Positions 19,059 to 28,200 of a stretch of DNA of 64,000 nt are shown here, one piece after another. Every line of letters starts with the position of its first letter. Positions within the stretch are counted from its first letter, which is position 1. A program made the position numbers and the translations under genes. Source of the stretch: Tenacibaculum sp. MAR_2009_124. GTDB lineage: Bacteria > Bacteroidota > Bacteroidia > Flavobacteriales > Flavobacteriaceae. The stretch covers positions 675,501 through 739,500 of the forward strand of contig NZ_FNSF01000002.1 of assembly GCF_900105455.1 (NCBI RefSeq). The letters run 5' to 3'. Below the pieces are notes generated by a model. It was not told the origin of the DNA and ran no database searches. It saw only the letters and a list, made by a program, of their open reading frames with translations.

Positions 19059-19638
19059 TGATTTAAAAATATAGTTATTTAATTGTTTGAGGCAAAGCTT
19101 CGATTACAGTTGGTTTTTCACATTGGTAAAATTAGGAGTTTCCATCACAAAAAAAATAATTAGTTTTTTTGTAAGTGCTTAATGTTTAATGTTTTTTGAT
19201 GTTTCGAAGTGGTTAAATAGAAGGTAAAAGCAACTTTGTTGCATTGTTGTTTTTCAGTTAGTTAGCCTTAAAATATAATTGTTTTTTATAATCATAGAGA
19301 ACGATGAATGGAAGTAGTTTTAGACTTGTGATTTTTGCATAAACTATCTTGTTTTACATCTAAAAAGCATCGTTGTTTCTTGTGAATTTGCAAAAAGCGC
19401 AGCTGTTTTTTTATTGATTTTATACTCTGTAGAGCTATTAGAAGCTATTTGTGGTAAATTAAAACATAGTAAGTTAAGCTCAATTATGTCATTTATTGAT
19501 CTTATTTTTGACTAGTGATATTCGGGTTGTAATTGAAATAGTTTCCTAAGAAAATGATATCATTTCAAATTTAAAAAATCTGATTTGGATGTTAATAAAT
19601 CCTTATGATTATAATACCTTTGAATCAAAACTATTATT
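19059..19638. other. Divergent intergenic region with probable cob operon promoter
   Basis: 580 bp between the third protease and cobW. A TACCTTTG box at 19615-19622 matches the -7 consensus 17 nt before the cobW start. No cobalamin riboswitch signature is present (no AGTCAGGAGACCTGCC or GCAACTGTAA-like stretch), so this operon is not visibly B12-repressed. No other gene is seen. Confidence 0.45.
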
Positions 19639-20724
19639 ATGATTACTACTTCTAAAAAAATACCAGTAACTATTATTACTGGGTTTCTTGGGTCTGGTAA
19701 AACAACCTTAATTCATCAGCTTGCTAAAAACGCTAATGGTAGACGATTAGCTATTATTGTAAATGAGTTCGGAGAACTAGGAATGGATGGAGAAATATTA
19801 AAAGGAAATGATTGTGGATGCGATGAAGAGAATATTTTGGAGTTGAGTAATGGATGTCTGTGCTGCACGGTTCAAGAAGAATTTTTACCAACAATGCTTC
19901 AATTAATGGAGCGTAAAGATCAAATTGATCATATAATTATTGAAACTTCAGGCTTGGCTTTACCAAAACCATTAGTAAGAGCTTTTAATTGGCCAGATTT
20001 GAAGCCTCAGATTACTGTAGACGCGGTTGTAACAGCAGTGGATTGTGTAGGGCAAGCGACTGGCGAAATATGCGATAGAGAGAAAGTTCAAGCACAGCGA
20101 TTAGCGGATGATAGTTTAGATCATGAGTCGTCGATAGAAGAATTGTTCGAAGACCAATTATCATGTGCCGACCTTATTATCATGACAAAATCAGACTTAG
20201 TTGATAAAGTTAAATATGAGGAAGTTAGTGGTGTTATTCAGAAAAAGGTTGGATCAAATATTAAATTAATTTCAGCAGTAAAAGGTGATATTCCAGTTGA
20301 TGTATTGTTAGGTTTAGATTCGAAATCAGAAGATTTTATCGAAAAAAAACACTCACATCATGAAGCCCACCATCACCACCATGACCATGACCACGACCAT
20401 GATCACCACGATCACGATCATGACGAGACGATAAACTCATTAGTAATAGAGGTGAAAGTTCCGCATGAACCAAAACAATTGGTAAAGGTATTAGAAGAAT
20501 TGGTAGGCGAGTTTGAAATCTATAGAATTAAAGGAATTATTAATGTACCAAATAAGCCTATGCGTATGATTGTGCAAGGCGTGGCTTCTCGATTTGAGAA
20601 TTATTTTGATAGACCCTGGAAAGAAGGAGAGTTTAGAGCGACCCGTTTGGTGATTATAGGGGAAGAACTAGAAGAGAAATCAATATTAGAGGCAATAGAA
20701 AGTAGATTGTCAGTTACAGCTTAA
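19639..20724 (+). CDS. cobW: CobW-family GTP-binding metallochaperone
   Basis: G3E-family GTPase thought to deliver cobalt to the cobaltochelatase. 361 residues: Walker A GFLGSGKTT (about 15-23), the CxCC metal motif in GCLCCTVQ, NKxD-like TKSD (about 180), a histidine/aspartate-rich stretch (about 235-262, around 18 His) and a C-terminal CobW_C domain. The His-rich loop fits cobalt or zinc binding. It opens the long cobalamin operon. A REP-like palindrome begins at its stop codon. Confidence 0.92.
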   Translation: MITTSKKIPVTIITGFLGSGKTTLIHQLAKNANGRRLAIIVNEFGELGMDGEILKGNDCGCDEENILELSNGCLCCTVQEEFLPTMLQLMERKDQIDHIIIETSGLALPKPLVRAFNWPDLKPQITVDAVVTAVDCVGQATGEICDREKVQAQRLADDSLDHESSIEELFEDQLSCADLIIMTKSDLVDKVKYEEVSGVIQKKVGSNIKLISAVKGDIPVDVLLGLDSKSEDFIEKKHSHHEAHHHHHDHDHDHDHHDHDHDETINSLVIEVKVPHEPKQLVKVLEELVGEFEIYRIKGIINVPNKPMRMIVQGVASRFENYFDRPWKEGEFRATRLVIIGEELEEKSILEAIESRLSVTA

Positions 20725-20725
20725 C

Positions 20726-20745
20726 CAAGGGGTTTTAACCCCTCG
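20726..20745. repeat. REP-like palindrome 1
   Basis: CAAGGGGTTTTAACCCCTCG, directly after the cobW stop, with an alternative pairing to the following GGAGGAGGGTTAA. Same family as the palindromes in and around cobB. Confidence 0.75.
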
Positions 20746-20801
20746 TAATAGGAGGAGGGTTAAATAGTCAACATAATCTTCGTAAAAGACACAACGAACA
20801 A

Positions 20802-21389
20802 ATGAAAATATATACAAGAAAAGGAGACACTGGAAAAACAGGAGTTTTCGGAGGAAAGCGTGAGTATAAGAATTCAGCCCGAATTGAGTGTATTGGAACT
20901 TTAGATGAAGTAAATTCTACAATTGGTTTGTTAAGAGCCAAACTTGGTCCTGATCACGAGTGGCAAACAAACTTGCATCGCATTCAAAAAGATATGATGG
21001 ATATGATGTCGCATTTAGCACGACCTTCTGATTCGAAAAAAATAAACCCCAATCCCAAACCAATTGACGGAGCCTCTTTTTGTGAAGAATGGTTAGATGA
21101 ATTAGAGGCAGGCATAAGCTCACCTTCTGATTATTTTATATTACCAGGTGGAAATGAAATTTCGGCTTTATGTCACGTTTGTCGAACTCAAATAAGAAGA
21201 GGAGAACGTAGTTTAGTTACTTTGATGTTAGAAGATTTAGAAAGTGTCGATGAATATATAATGGCCTATGTAAATAGATTGTCTGATTTGTTTTTTACTA
21301 TGTCAAGAGCCGAAATGGATAAAGAAGGAGTAGCAGAAGAAAAGTGGCAGTTGTTTTTATACAAACGTAAAAAGAAGAAGGCAGAATAG
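20802..21389 (+). CDS. pduO: Cob(I)yrinic/cob(I)alamin adenosyltransferase, PduO type
   Basis: Transfers the adenosyl group from ATP to Co(I) corrinoid. 195 residues with N-terminal MKIYTRKGDTGKTG (ATP site) and the signature CRTQIRRGERSLV in place of the usual CRRAER motif; a CHVC pair precedes it. Followed after 1 nt by cobI, so tightly co-transcribed. Separated from cobW by 77 bp that hold a REP palindrome. Confidence 0.93.
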   Translation: MKIYTRKGDTGKTGVFGGKREYKNSARIECIGTLDEVNSTIGLLRAKLGPDHEWQTNLHRIQKDMMDMMSHLARPSDSKKINPNPKPIDGASFCEEWLDELEAGISSPSDYFILPGGNEISALCHVCRTQIRRGERSLVTLMLEDLESVDEYIMAYVNRLSDLFFTMSRAEMDKEGVAEEKWQLFLYKRKKKKAE

Positions 21390-21390
21390 T

Positions 21391-22092
21391 ATGGTATATG
21401 GAGTGGCTTTAGGTCCTGGAGATCCTGAATTACTAACTATAAAAGCATTGAGAGTTTTACAAGAAAGTGACGTCATTTTTTATCCTGGATCATCTTTTCA
21501 AGGAAAAAAAAAGAGTTATTTGTTCCCATTGTTATCATATCATAATCTAGAAAATAAAGACCTGAGAGGGTTTTATCTAGATATGTCTGACGACAGAACT
21601 CGAGCAAAAGAAGTTTACCATATAGTAGCTACAGAAATTAAAGAACTTGTAAATGCAGGTAAAAAAGTTAGTGTGGTTTGTGAAGGAGACATAAGCTTAT
21701 ATGCTTCATTTTCTTATATTCTTAATCATTTAAAAAAAATAGATGTATCTGTTGAGCTAATTCCAGGCATAAATTCGTTCAGCTTAGGAGCGGCGAAACA
21801 CCAAATACCTTTAAGCTTATTAAATGATAAAATATTAATTGTACCGAGAATAAAATCAATGGAAGAAATTACAAAGTATTTTCGTCAGGTTGATACTTTG
21901 GTGTTAATGAAAGTGAAGACTAGCTGGAAATACTTTTACAAGGAATTATCAGAACAAAATTGGAACTTTTATTATTGTGAACGTTTAGGGACGAATGAAG
22001 AATATATCACTACTGATTTAGAAAAAATATCATCTAGAGAAATTCCTTATTTCTCTTTATTAATAATAAAAAAGAATCATATACATGATTAA
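21391..22092 (+). CDS. cobI: Precorrin-2 C20-methyltransferase
   Basis: S-adenosylmethionine-dependent tetrapyrrole methyltransferase forming precorrin-3A (or the cobalt form, CbiL). 233 residues. N-terminal VALGPGDPELLTIKALRVL is the SAM-binding loop; the second motif is VCEGDISLYASFSY and the third VELIPGINSF. Overlaps the next gene by 8 bp. Confidence 0.93.
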   Translation: MVYGVALGPGDPELLTIKALRVLQESDVIFYPGSSFQGKKKSYLFPLLSYHNLENKDLRGFYLDMSDDRTRAKEVYHIVATEIKELVNAGKKVSVVCEGDISLYASFSYILNHLKKIDVSVELIPGINSFSLGAAKHQIPLSLLNDKILIVPRIKSMEEITKYFRQVDTLVLMKVKTSWKYFYKELSEQNWNFYYCERLGTNEEYITTDLEKISSREIPYFSLLIIKKNHIHD

Positions 22093-23452
22093 AGTTGTGG
22101 GGTTAGGACCCGGACATGAAAAATATATTATTCCGATGGCATCGGAAGCAGTATCAAAAGCAACTGTGATTATTGGGTATCACTATTACTTTCAATTCAT
22201 TGAACATTTAATAGATCCGAATGCTGTTTGCATTGGAAAAGAGTTAAGTGAAGAGGAAAAGAGAGCTGATATTGCTATTGAATATGCCTTAAAAGGAGAA
22301 AATGTAGTAGTTATTGGTTCTGGAGATGCCAGTATTTATGCTATGGCGTCAATTGTTTACCAAAAAGTGGCAGAACAAGAGTTATCTATTGAAGTCGAAA
22401 CAGCTCCAGGGATTTCAGCTTTTATAACTGCTGGAAGTAAATTGGGAGCAATTTTAGGACATGATTTTTGCTGCATTTCCTTATCCGATTTAATGACTCC
22501 ATGGACAACTATTGAGAAAAGGATTATTGCCGCAGCGAAAGGAGATTTCGTTACAGGGCTTTACAACCCAAAAAGTAAAAAGCGCTATTGGCAGTTGCAA
22601 GCACTAAAGAACATATATTTAGAATATCGTCCAGAGAATACACCGGTAGCTATTTGCAAGCAGCTAGGTAGAAAAGAGGAGGCTATTACCTTAACAACAT
22701 TGTCTGAATTAGATGTTGAAGAAGTAGATATGTTTAGTGTTGTATTGATTGGAAACAGTCAAACCTTTAGATATAGAAATCACTTGATTACACCAAGAGG
22801 TTATTTAAATAGAAAGCCCGAAACTGGACAAGAAATTCAGGATGCTAGCTTTAAGGAAATAGTTGAAAACCTTCCTGAAAACAGCTTTGAAAAAGATCAT
22901 TTGTGGGCAGCGATTCGTTGTATTCATACGTCTGGAGATTTTGAATATTTAAACTATTTAGAAACTTCTGACTTCGCAATTGCTAAATGGAGTGATTACT
23001 TAAAAAATGGAGGTGTTATTGTTACTGATGTTACTATGGTAAAGGCAGGTATTACTCGTGCTTTTACGGGAAAATATAATAATGAGGTTGTTTGCATGTT
23101 AAATGACAAGGAAACATTAGAATTAGCAGCAAAAGAAGGGTTGACTCGTTCTCAAGCGGGAATTAAGCTCGCCGCGCAAAAATATCCAGAAGCCTTGTTT
23201 GTAATTGGAAATGCTCCAACAGCTTTAATTGAGATTGTAGATCAAATCCATGCAGGAAAAATTAGTCCAGCTGGCGTAGTAGGTGCGCCTGTAGGATTTA
23301 TTAATGTAATTGAATCTAAAGAGCGTTTAAAAATGGTTAAAAACACACCTTATGCGCTAATTACCGAACGTAGGGGAGGAAGTAATTTTGCTGCAGCAAT
23401 TGTGAATGCGGCTTTTACATTTGATGAACTTTCAAAATTAGAATTAGCGTAA
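22085..23452 (+). CDS. cobJ: CobJ-CobH fusion: C17-methyltransferase + precorrin-8X methylmutase
   Basis: 455 residues with two enzymes. Residues 1-about 245 are a tetrapyrrole methylase (VVGLGPGHEKYIIPMA, GSGDASIYAMAS, TAPGISAF, GLYNPKSKKR) that makes the ring-contracting precorrin-3B to precorrin-4 step. Residues about 250-455 are a CobH/CbiC methylmutase (CIHTSGDFEY with the catalytic His, TDVTMVKAGI, VIGNAPTAL, GAPVGFIN, RRGGSNFAAAIVNA). The fused steps are not consecutive in the pathway. The next gene starts 1 nt after its stop. Confidence 0.94.
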   Translation: MIKVVGLGPGHEKYIIPMASEAVSKATVIIGYHYYFQFIEHLIDPNAVCIGKELSEEEKRADIAIEYALKGENVVVIGSGDASIYAMASIVYQKVAEQELSIEVETAPGISAFITAGSKLGAILGHDFCCISLSDLMTPWTTIEKRIIAAAKGDFVTGLYNPKSKKRYWQLQALKNIYLEYRPENTPVAICKQLGRKEEAITLTTLSELDVEEVDMFSVVLIGNSQTFRYRNHLITPRGYLNRKPETGQEIQDASFKEIVENLPENSFEKDHLWAAIRCIHTSGDFEYLNYLETSDFAIAKWSDYLKNGGVIVTDVTMVKAGITRAFTGKYNNEVVCMLNDKETLELAAKEGLTRSQAGIKLAAQKYPEALFVIGNAPTALIEIVDQIHAGKISPAGVVGAPVGFINVIESKERLKMVKNTPYALITERRGGSNFAAAIVNAAFTFDELSKLELA

Positions 23453-23453
23453 G

Positions 23454-24110
23454 ATGGCGCAAGAATCACAACGTTTCTTTAATGAAAATGAGCAGGATGT
23501 TTTAGAAGAAATTTTACTGCACAGAAGGGACGTCCGAGGGAATCATTTTAAGAAAGATAGTATTTCAAAAGAAGATATTGATCGAATTTTACAAGCGGGT
23601 TTGTCCGCTCCTTCAGTTGGTTTTTCTCAACCATGGGAGTTTGTGTTAATTCATGATCAAAAAACAAAGCAAGCTGTAAAGGCTTCTTTTCAACAGGAAA
23701 ATGAAAAGGCTGTACATGAATTTACAGATGTAAAAAAGCAGGAATATATAAAGTTGAAGTTAGAAGGAGTTACAGAAGCTCCTTTGAATATGGCAGTTTT
23801 TTACAAACCTAAAAACGAACCAGTTTTAGGACAAACGAGTATGCCGAATATGGGGAAGTACAGTGTTGTTTGTGCTATTCAAAACATGTGGTTGATGGCA
23901 CGAAGCCTAAATATAGGTATGGGCTGGGTGAGTATTTTAGATCCTGAACAAGTGAAAAAAATATTAAATGCTCCAAGTGAAAACCAGCTTATTGGCTATC
24001 TGTGCTTTGGATACACTAATATGTTTTATAACAAGCCAGAATTGGAAATAAAAAAATGGGATTATAAAAAACTTCAAGAAGAAGTTGTAATTCAAGAAAA
24101 ATATTCATGA
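23454..24110 (+). CDS. bluB: 5,6-dimethylbenzimidazole synthase
   Basis: Flavin-destroying enzyme that makes the lower ligand of cobalamin from FMNH2 and O2. 218-residue nitroreductase fold: LHRRDVRGNHF, AGLSAPSVGFSQPWEF and NMWLMARSLNIGMGWVSIL match BluB. Needs oxygen, so the host can make true B12 aerobically. Overlaps cobL by 4 bp (ATGA). Confidence 0.92.
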   Translation: MAQESQRFFNENEQDVLEEILLHRRDVRGNHFKKDSISKEDIDRILQAGLSAPSVGFSQPWEFVLIHDQKTKQAVKASFQQENEKAVHEFTDVKKQEYIKLKLEGVTEAPLNMAVFYKPKNEPVLGQTSMPNMGKYSVVCAIQNMWLMARSLNIGMGWVSILDPEQVKKILNAPSENQLIGYLCFGYTNMFYNKPELEIKKWDYKKLQEEVVIQEKYS

Positions 24111-25288
24111 TTTTTAGAGTACTAGGCATAGGAAATAAAAGACCTGTTTTTACAAAGGAACAATTAGAGGTAATTAAAAACACTACTGTTTTTAGTGGAG
24201 GCAAGCGTCATTTAGAATTGGTTAAAGAGTTTCTTCCTGAAAATTATCAATGGATTTTTATAAAAAGCCCTATGGAAGATCTTTTCAATCAGTATGAAAA
24301 AGTGCATAGTGAAATTATTGTATTTGCTTCAGGAAATCCATTGTTTTATGGTTTTTCAAATACTCTCAGAAATAAGTACCCCAAAGCTGAAATTTATACA
24401 GAACCGTATTTTAGTTCCATTCAATTACTAGCAAATAAAACAAATACAAATAGTAATAAGTTAGTTGCAGTAAGTGTGCATGGGAGAAGTTGGAAGGAAT
24501 TGGATATAGCCATAATGAATCAGAAGTCCTTAATTGGAGTGTTGACTGATAACTCTAAGAATCCAAAATCTATTGCTGAACGATTGCTAGACTTCGGATA
24601 TGATAATTATGAAGTAAGTATTGGTGAGGATTTAGAAGGAAATCAGGAAAGGGTTCAAACTCTTAGTTTACATGAAGTATTGCAGAATGAATATCATCCT
24701 TTAAATTGTTTGTTGCTACATAGAAAAGAAAAGAGAACTGATCATTTTGGAATTAAAGATACTGAGTTTATAGGATTGCCAGGCCGACCCAAAATGATAA
24801 CAAAAATGCCTATTCGTTTAACGAGTCTGCACTTTCTAGATATTATGAATGCAACGGTTTTTTGGGACATTGGTTTTTGCACAGGATCTGTTTCCATAGA
24901 GGCAAAACTTAAAAATCCGAATTTGGAGGTTATTGCTTTTGAAAAGCGTTTGGAATGTGAAGAAATCATGTTGAAAAATCAACAAAAATATGGAGTACCA
25001 GGTATTGAAGTAGTAATGGGGGATTTCTTTGAACAAGATTTAGAAAAATATAAAACCCCGGATATTGTGTTTGTAGGCGGACATGGAGGCAAACTCTTTG
25101 ATTTATTGGATAAACTGGATTCTGTAATTTCGTTAGGAACGAAAATAGTAATGAATACAGTGCAAGAATCAAGTCTGGTAACATTTAAAGAATCTTGTAA
25201 AAAAGTAAATTGGGAATTGCTTGAAGAAATGAATATAATCTTGGATTCGAACAATCCGATTACGTTGTTAAAAGCAATTAAAAAGTAA
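24107..25288 (+). CDS. cobL: Precorrin-6Y C5,15-methyltransferase (CbiE-CbiT fusion)
   Basis: 393 residues. The CbiE-like tetrapyrrole methylase half (about 1-200: FRVLGIGNKRPVFTKEQ, VFASGNPLFYG) methylates C5; the CbiT-like half (about 205-393: FWDIGFCTGSVSIEAKL, MGDFFEQD, VFVGGHGGKLFDLLDKL) methylates C15 and decarboxylates. GHGG replaces the usual GGxGG. Start overlaps bluB. Confidence 0.92.
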   Translation: MIFRVLGIGNKRPVFTKEQLEVIKNTTVFSGGKRHLELVKEFLPENYQWIFIKSPMEDLFNQYEKVHSEIIVFASGNPLFYGFSNTLRNKYPKAEIYTEPYFSSIQLLANKTNTNSNKLVAVSVHGRSWKELDIAIMNQKSLIGVLTDNSKNPKSIAERLLDFGYDNYEVSIGEDLEGNQERVQTLSLHEVLQNEYHPLNCLLLHRKEKRTDHFGIKDTEFIGLPGRPKMITKMPIRLTSLHFLDIMNATVFWDIGFCTGSVSIEAKLKNPNLEVIAFEKRLECEEIMLKNQQKYGVPGIEVVMGDFFEQDLEKYKTPDIVFVGGHGGKLFDLLDKLDSVISLGTKIVMNTVQESSLVTFKESCKKVNWELLEEMNIILDSNNPITLLKAIKK

Positions 25289-25424
25289 AAAAAAATTGAA
25301 TAAGTACTTATATTGATAGAATAAATTAGTGCTTCAATTTATACAAAGGAGATTCATTTGCTTGAATCAAAAAAAATAGTAATATATAGAATCGAGCTTA
25401 GCAGGCAGATAAAAAATATACCTG

Positions 25425-27287
25425 ATGAAGGAACAAATACTGAACATAGCAATTGTAAGTTTTACAGATAGTGGATTGAACATAGCAAGAGTATTACAAA
25501 ATGAATTTTATAGAAGTAAGGTTTTTACAAGTAGAGAGGTCGAAGAGACAAAAGACATAAAGAAAATTAGTTCTGTAACGGATCTAATGACTTCTTCTTT
25601 TGAAAAATATGATGCTTGGATTTTTATCGGAGCTCTAGGAATTTGTGTTAGGAGCATTGCTCCTCATATTATCGATAAGAAAACCGATCCAGCCGTTGTT
25701 AATATTGATGATCAAGGAAATCATGTGCAATCTGTATTAAGTGGGCATATCGGTAAAGCAAATGAATTAACTACTCAAATAAGCAGAATATTGCGTGCTA
25801 CTCCAGTAATATCAACCTCGAGTGATTTACAAAACTTATGGAGCTTAGATACGTTAGCCGAACAATATGGTTGGAAAGCCAAAAGTTCAACAGAACTTAA
25901 TGATATTATCTCATTATTTGTAAATAAAAAGTCGACCGCATTAGTATTAAAAATAAAAGATCAAGGTACCGAGTATTTCGAAAAAACATGTCCAGATTTT
26001 GTAACCATTTATTATGCTGTTGAAGATGTAGATCTATCAAAGTATGAATTATTATTGTACGTTGGTTATGAGACTCAAGAGATTGAAATTCCTAATTTGG
26101 CCTTTTATCCTAAATGTATCTCTTTTGGAAGTGGATGTTCTAAAGATATAGAACCAGAATTGTTTGAAAGTGTTTTATTACAAGAATTGAAAAAGCAGCG
26201 AATAGCTATCGAAAGTATATATGCTTTGGGATCTGCTGATATTAAAGCAAGAGAGCAAGCGTATTTAGATTTTGTATCAAAATATGACATTCCTTTCGTT
26301 ACCTATAACGGAGACGAATTAAACTCAGTAGAAGTCGCAAATCCTTCTGAAGTAGTGATGAAAAAAGTAGGAGTTTATGGAGTTTCAGAAGCTTCAGCTA
26401 GTTTAATTGCTAATTCAAATGAGTGGTTGGTTGAAAAAACCAAGGTAACTACTGAATCTGGTAAAAAGTTTACCTATGCACTTTCTTTGGTATCTAATTT
26501 TGAGAGAAAACCGAGTATCGCTATCGTTGGAGCAGGTTCTGGTGATCCAGAGTTATTGACTTTAAAGGGAAGAGCTATTTTAGAAGATGCTGATTGTATT
26601 TTATATGCAGGAAGTTTGGTGCCTGAAGAACTTACTCATATGGCAAAAGATGGTGCTTTAGTGAGAAACTCAGCTTCAATGACACTCGAAGAACAAATAA
26701 AAATTATAGATGATTATTATTCTCAAGGTAAGAAAATTGTTCGTTTACACTCTGGAGACCCATCTATCTATGGAGCCATTCAAGAACAAATGACAATTTT
26801 CGATGCAAAGGGGTACGATTATTATATTGTTCCTGGAATATCTTCATTTCAAGCCGCCGCCGCATATTTAAAATCGGAATTTACAATTCCAGAAGTAGCA
26901 CAAACAATCATTTTAACAAGAGGTGAAGGAAATACTCCAACACCGGAACACGAAAGGATTGTAGATATGGCAAAACTTAGAGCTACCATGTGCATTTTTC
27001 TAAGTGCTGGTATTGCCAAGAAAATACAGGGTGAATTGTTAGAACATTATCCAGAAGATACACCTTTAGCAGTTCTATATAGAGTGAGTTGGAAGGATGA
27101 ACAAGTATGGACAGGGAAGTTAAATGAGTTAACTTCTATCATTAAAGAAAATAAGTTAACACGTACGGTACTTATTGTAGTGGGAGAAGCGGTTGGTGCT
27201 CGCAAGAATCGTTCTTGGTTATATGATGATAAATGGTATCACATTTTTAGAAAGAAAGGGAAAGTATTAAGCGAAGGAAAATCATAA
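25425..27287 (+). CDS. cbiG: CbiG-CobM fusion: cobalt-precorrin-5A hydrolase + precorrin-4 C11-methyltransferase
   Basis: 620 residues, two enzymes used in consecutive steps. CbiG part (about 1-345): FIGALGICVRSIAPHI, DDQGNHVQSVLSGHIGKAN, GSGCSKDIEPELFE, FVTYNGDELN. CobM/CbiF part (about 365-620): IAIVGAGSGDPELLTLKG, LYAGSLVPEEL, LHSGDPSIYGAIQEQ, VPGISSFQAAAA. CbiG belongs to the anaerobic-type route, where ring contraction needs no oxygen. A 136-bp gap with an AAATTGAA/TTCAATTT inverted repeat precedes it, so an internal promoter is possible. Confidence 0.93.
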   Translation: MKEQILNIAIVSFTDSGLNIARVLQNEFYRSKVFTSREVEETKDIKKISSVTDLMTSSFEKYDAWIFIGALGICVRSIAPHIIDKKTDPAVVNIDDQGNHVQSVLSGHIGKANELTTQISRILRATPVISTSSDLQNLWSLDTLAEQYGWKAKSSTELNDIISLFVNKKSTALVLKIKDQGTEYFEKTCPDFVTIYYAVEDVDLSKYELLLYVGYETQEIEIPNLAFYPKCISFGSGCSKDIEPELFESVLLQELKKQRIAIESIYALGSADIKAREQAYLDFVSKYDIPFVTYNGDELNSVEVANPSEVVMKKVGVYGVSEASASLIANSNEWLVEKTKVTTESGKKFTYALSLVSNFERKPSIAIVGAGSGDPELLTLKGRAILEDADCILYAGSLVPEELTHMAKDGALVRNSASMTLEEQIKIIDDYYSQGKKIVRLHSGDPSIYGAIQEQMTIFDAKGYDYYIVPGISSFQAAAAYLKSEFTIPEVAQTIILTRGEGNTPTPEHERIVDMAKLRATMCIFLSAGIAKKIQGELLEHYPEDTPLAVLYRVSWKDEQVWTGKLNELTSIIKENKLTRTVLIVVGEAVGARKNRSWLYDDKWYHIFRKKGKVLSEGKS

Positions 27288-27290
27288 CAT

Positions 27291-27375
27291 GTCATTACGA
27301 ATGTAGTGAAACGAAATGAGGTAATCTCTTTGGAAATAAAGAGATTATTTCGTCCTGTCGTTCTTGCAATGACGA
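27291..27375. repeat. Long palindromic repeat element
   Basis: Starts GTCATTACGAATG and ends ..GTTCTTGCAATGACG, with a perfect inner stem AATCTCTTT/AAAGAGATT. It belongs to the GTCATTGCGAG-type intergenic palindromes found in many bacterial genomes. Different from the REP family around cobB. It sits in the gap between the cbiG-cobM fusion and cobK. Confidence 0.7.
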
Positions 27376-27456
27376 ATAGTTAATGAGTTTGATTTTTTTA
27401 TTTTGAATTCAATAAACCTACGAGAATTCATTTGCTTGTTATTAAATGAATAAAAA

Positions 27457-28200
27457 ATGATATTAGTATTTGGAGGGACAACAGAAGGGAAAAATGTAGC
27501 GGCTGTTTTAGAGGAGTTAAATATTACTTATTACTACTCTACGAAAACGGAAGTGCCATTTTCAGGAAAAGGAATCCCTATTTATGGTGCATTGACAAAA
27601 AATAAAATAGAAGAATTTTGTCAAGAGAATAAGGTGAAAATAATAATAAATGCCTCACATCCTTTTGCCGAACAACTTCATGAAACAATAGCAAGTATTG
27701 ATACTCAAATTCCTTTAATTCGATTTGAGCGTGAGTTTACTAAAAGAAAGGATCATAAACTCGTGCATTATGTGAACTCATTTAATGAAGCTATTTCATT
27801 TTTTAAAGAACATAAACTACAATCATTGTTAGCGCTTTCAGGTGTTCAAACGATTCAAAGACTTACTAATTATTGGAAAAGATATACTACTTGGTTTCGA
27901 ATTTTGGATAGAGATTCTTCCCGTGAAATAGCGAAACAAGTGGGTTTTCAACTTTCAAATATTATTTATGGATATCCTCAAAATACAGAGGAAGAAGTAG
28001 CATTGTTCATTCGGTTAAATCCTTCAGTAATTTTTACTAAAGAAAGTGGTGTTAATGGTAAATTAGAACAAAAAATCCAAGCAGCTATTCGGGTAAAAAG
28101 ACCGATAGTTATCTTGAAGAAACCTTTGTTGTCAAATAGGTATCTTTGCGTAAACTCTAAGGAGGAACTGATTGCAATTTTGAAGAATACTATTGAGTGA
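27457..28200 (+). CDS. cobK: Precorrin-6A reductase
   Basis: NAD(P)H-dependent reductase (CobK/CbiJ) of the corrin ring. 247 residues. N-terminal LVFGGTTEGKNVA is the nucleotide loop; INASHPFAEQLHETI and PLIRFERE are family motifs, and a C-terminal IFTKESGVNGKLEQKI matches the TK.SG...K signature. Overlaps cbiD by 8 bp. Confidence 0.93.
   Translation: MILVFGGTTEGKNVAAVLEELNITYYYSTKTEVPFSGKGIPIYGALTKNKIEEFCQENKVKIIINASHPFAEQLHETIASIDTQIPLIRFEREFTKRKDHKLVHYVNSFNEAISFFKEHKLQSLLALSGVQTIQRLTNYWKRYTTWFRILDRDSSREIAKQVGFQLSNIIYGYPQNTEEEVALFIRLNPSVIFTKESGVNGKLEQKIQAAIRVKRPIVILKKPLLSNRYLCVNSKEELIAILKNTIE

Noticed and set aside
19059..19638. Cobalamin riboswitch before cobW
   Set aside because: None of the conserved B12-box or J-region strings seen at 49441-49639 occurs here.
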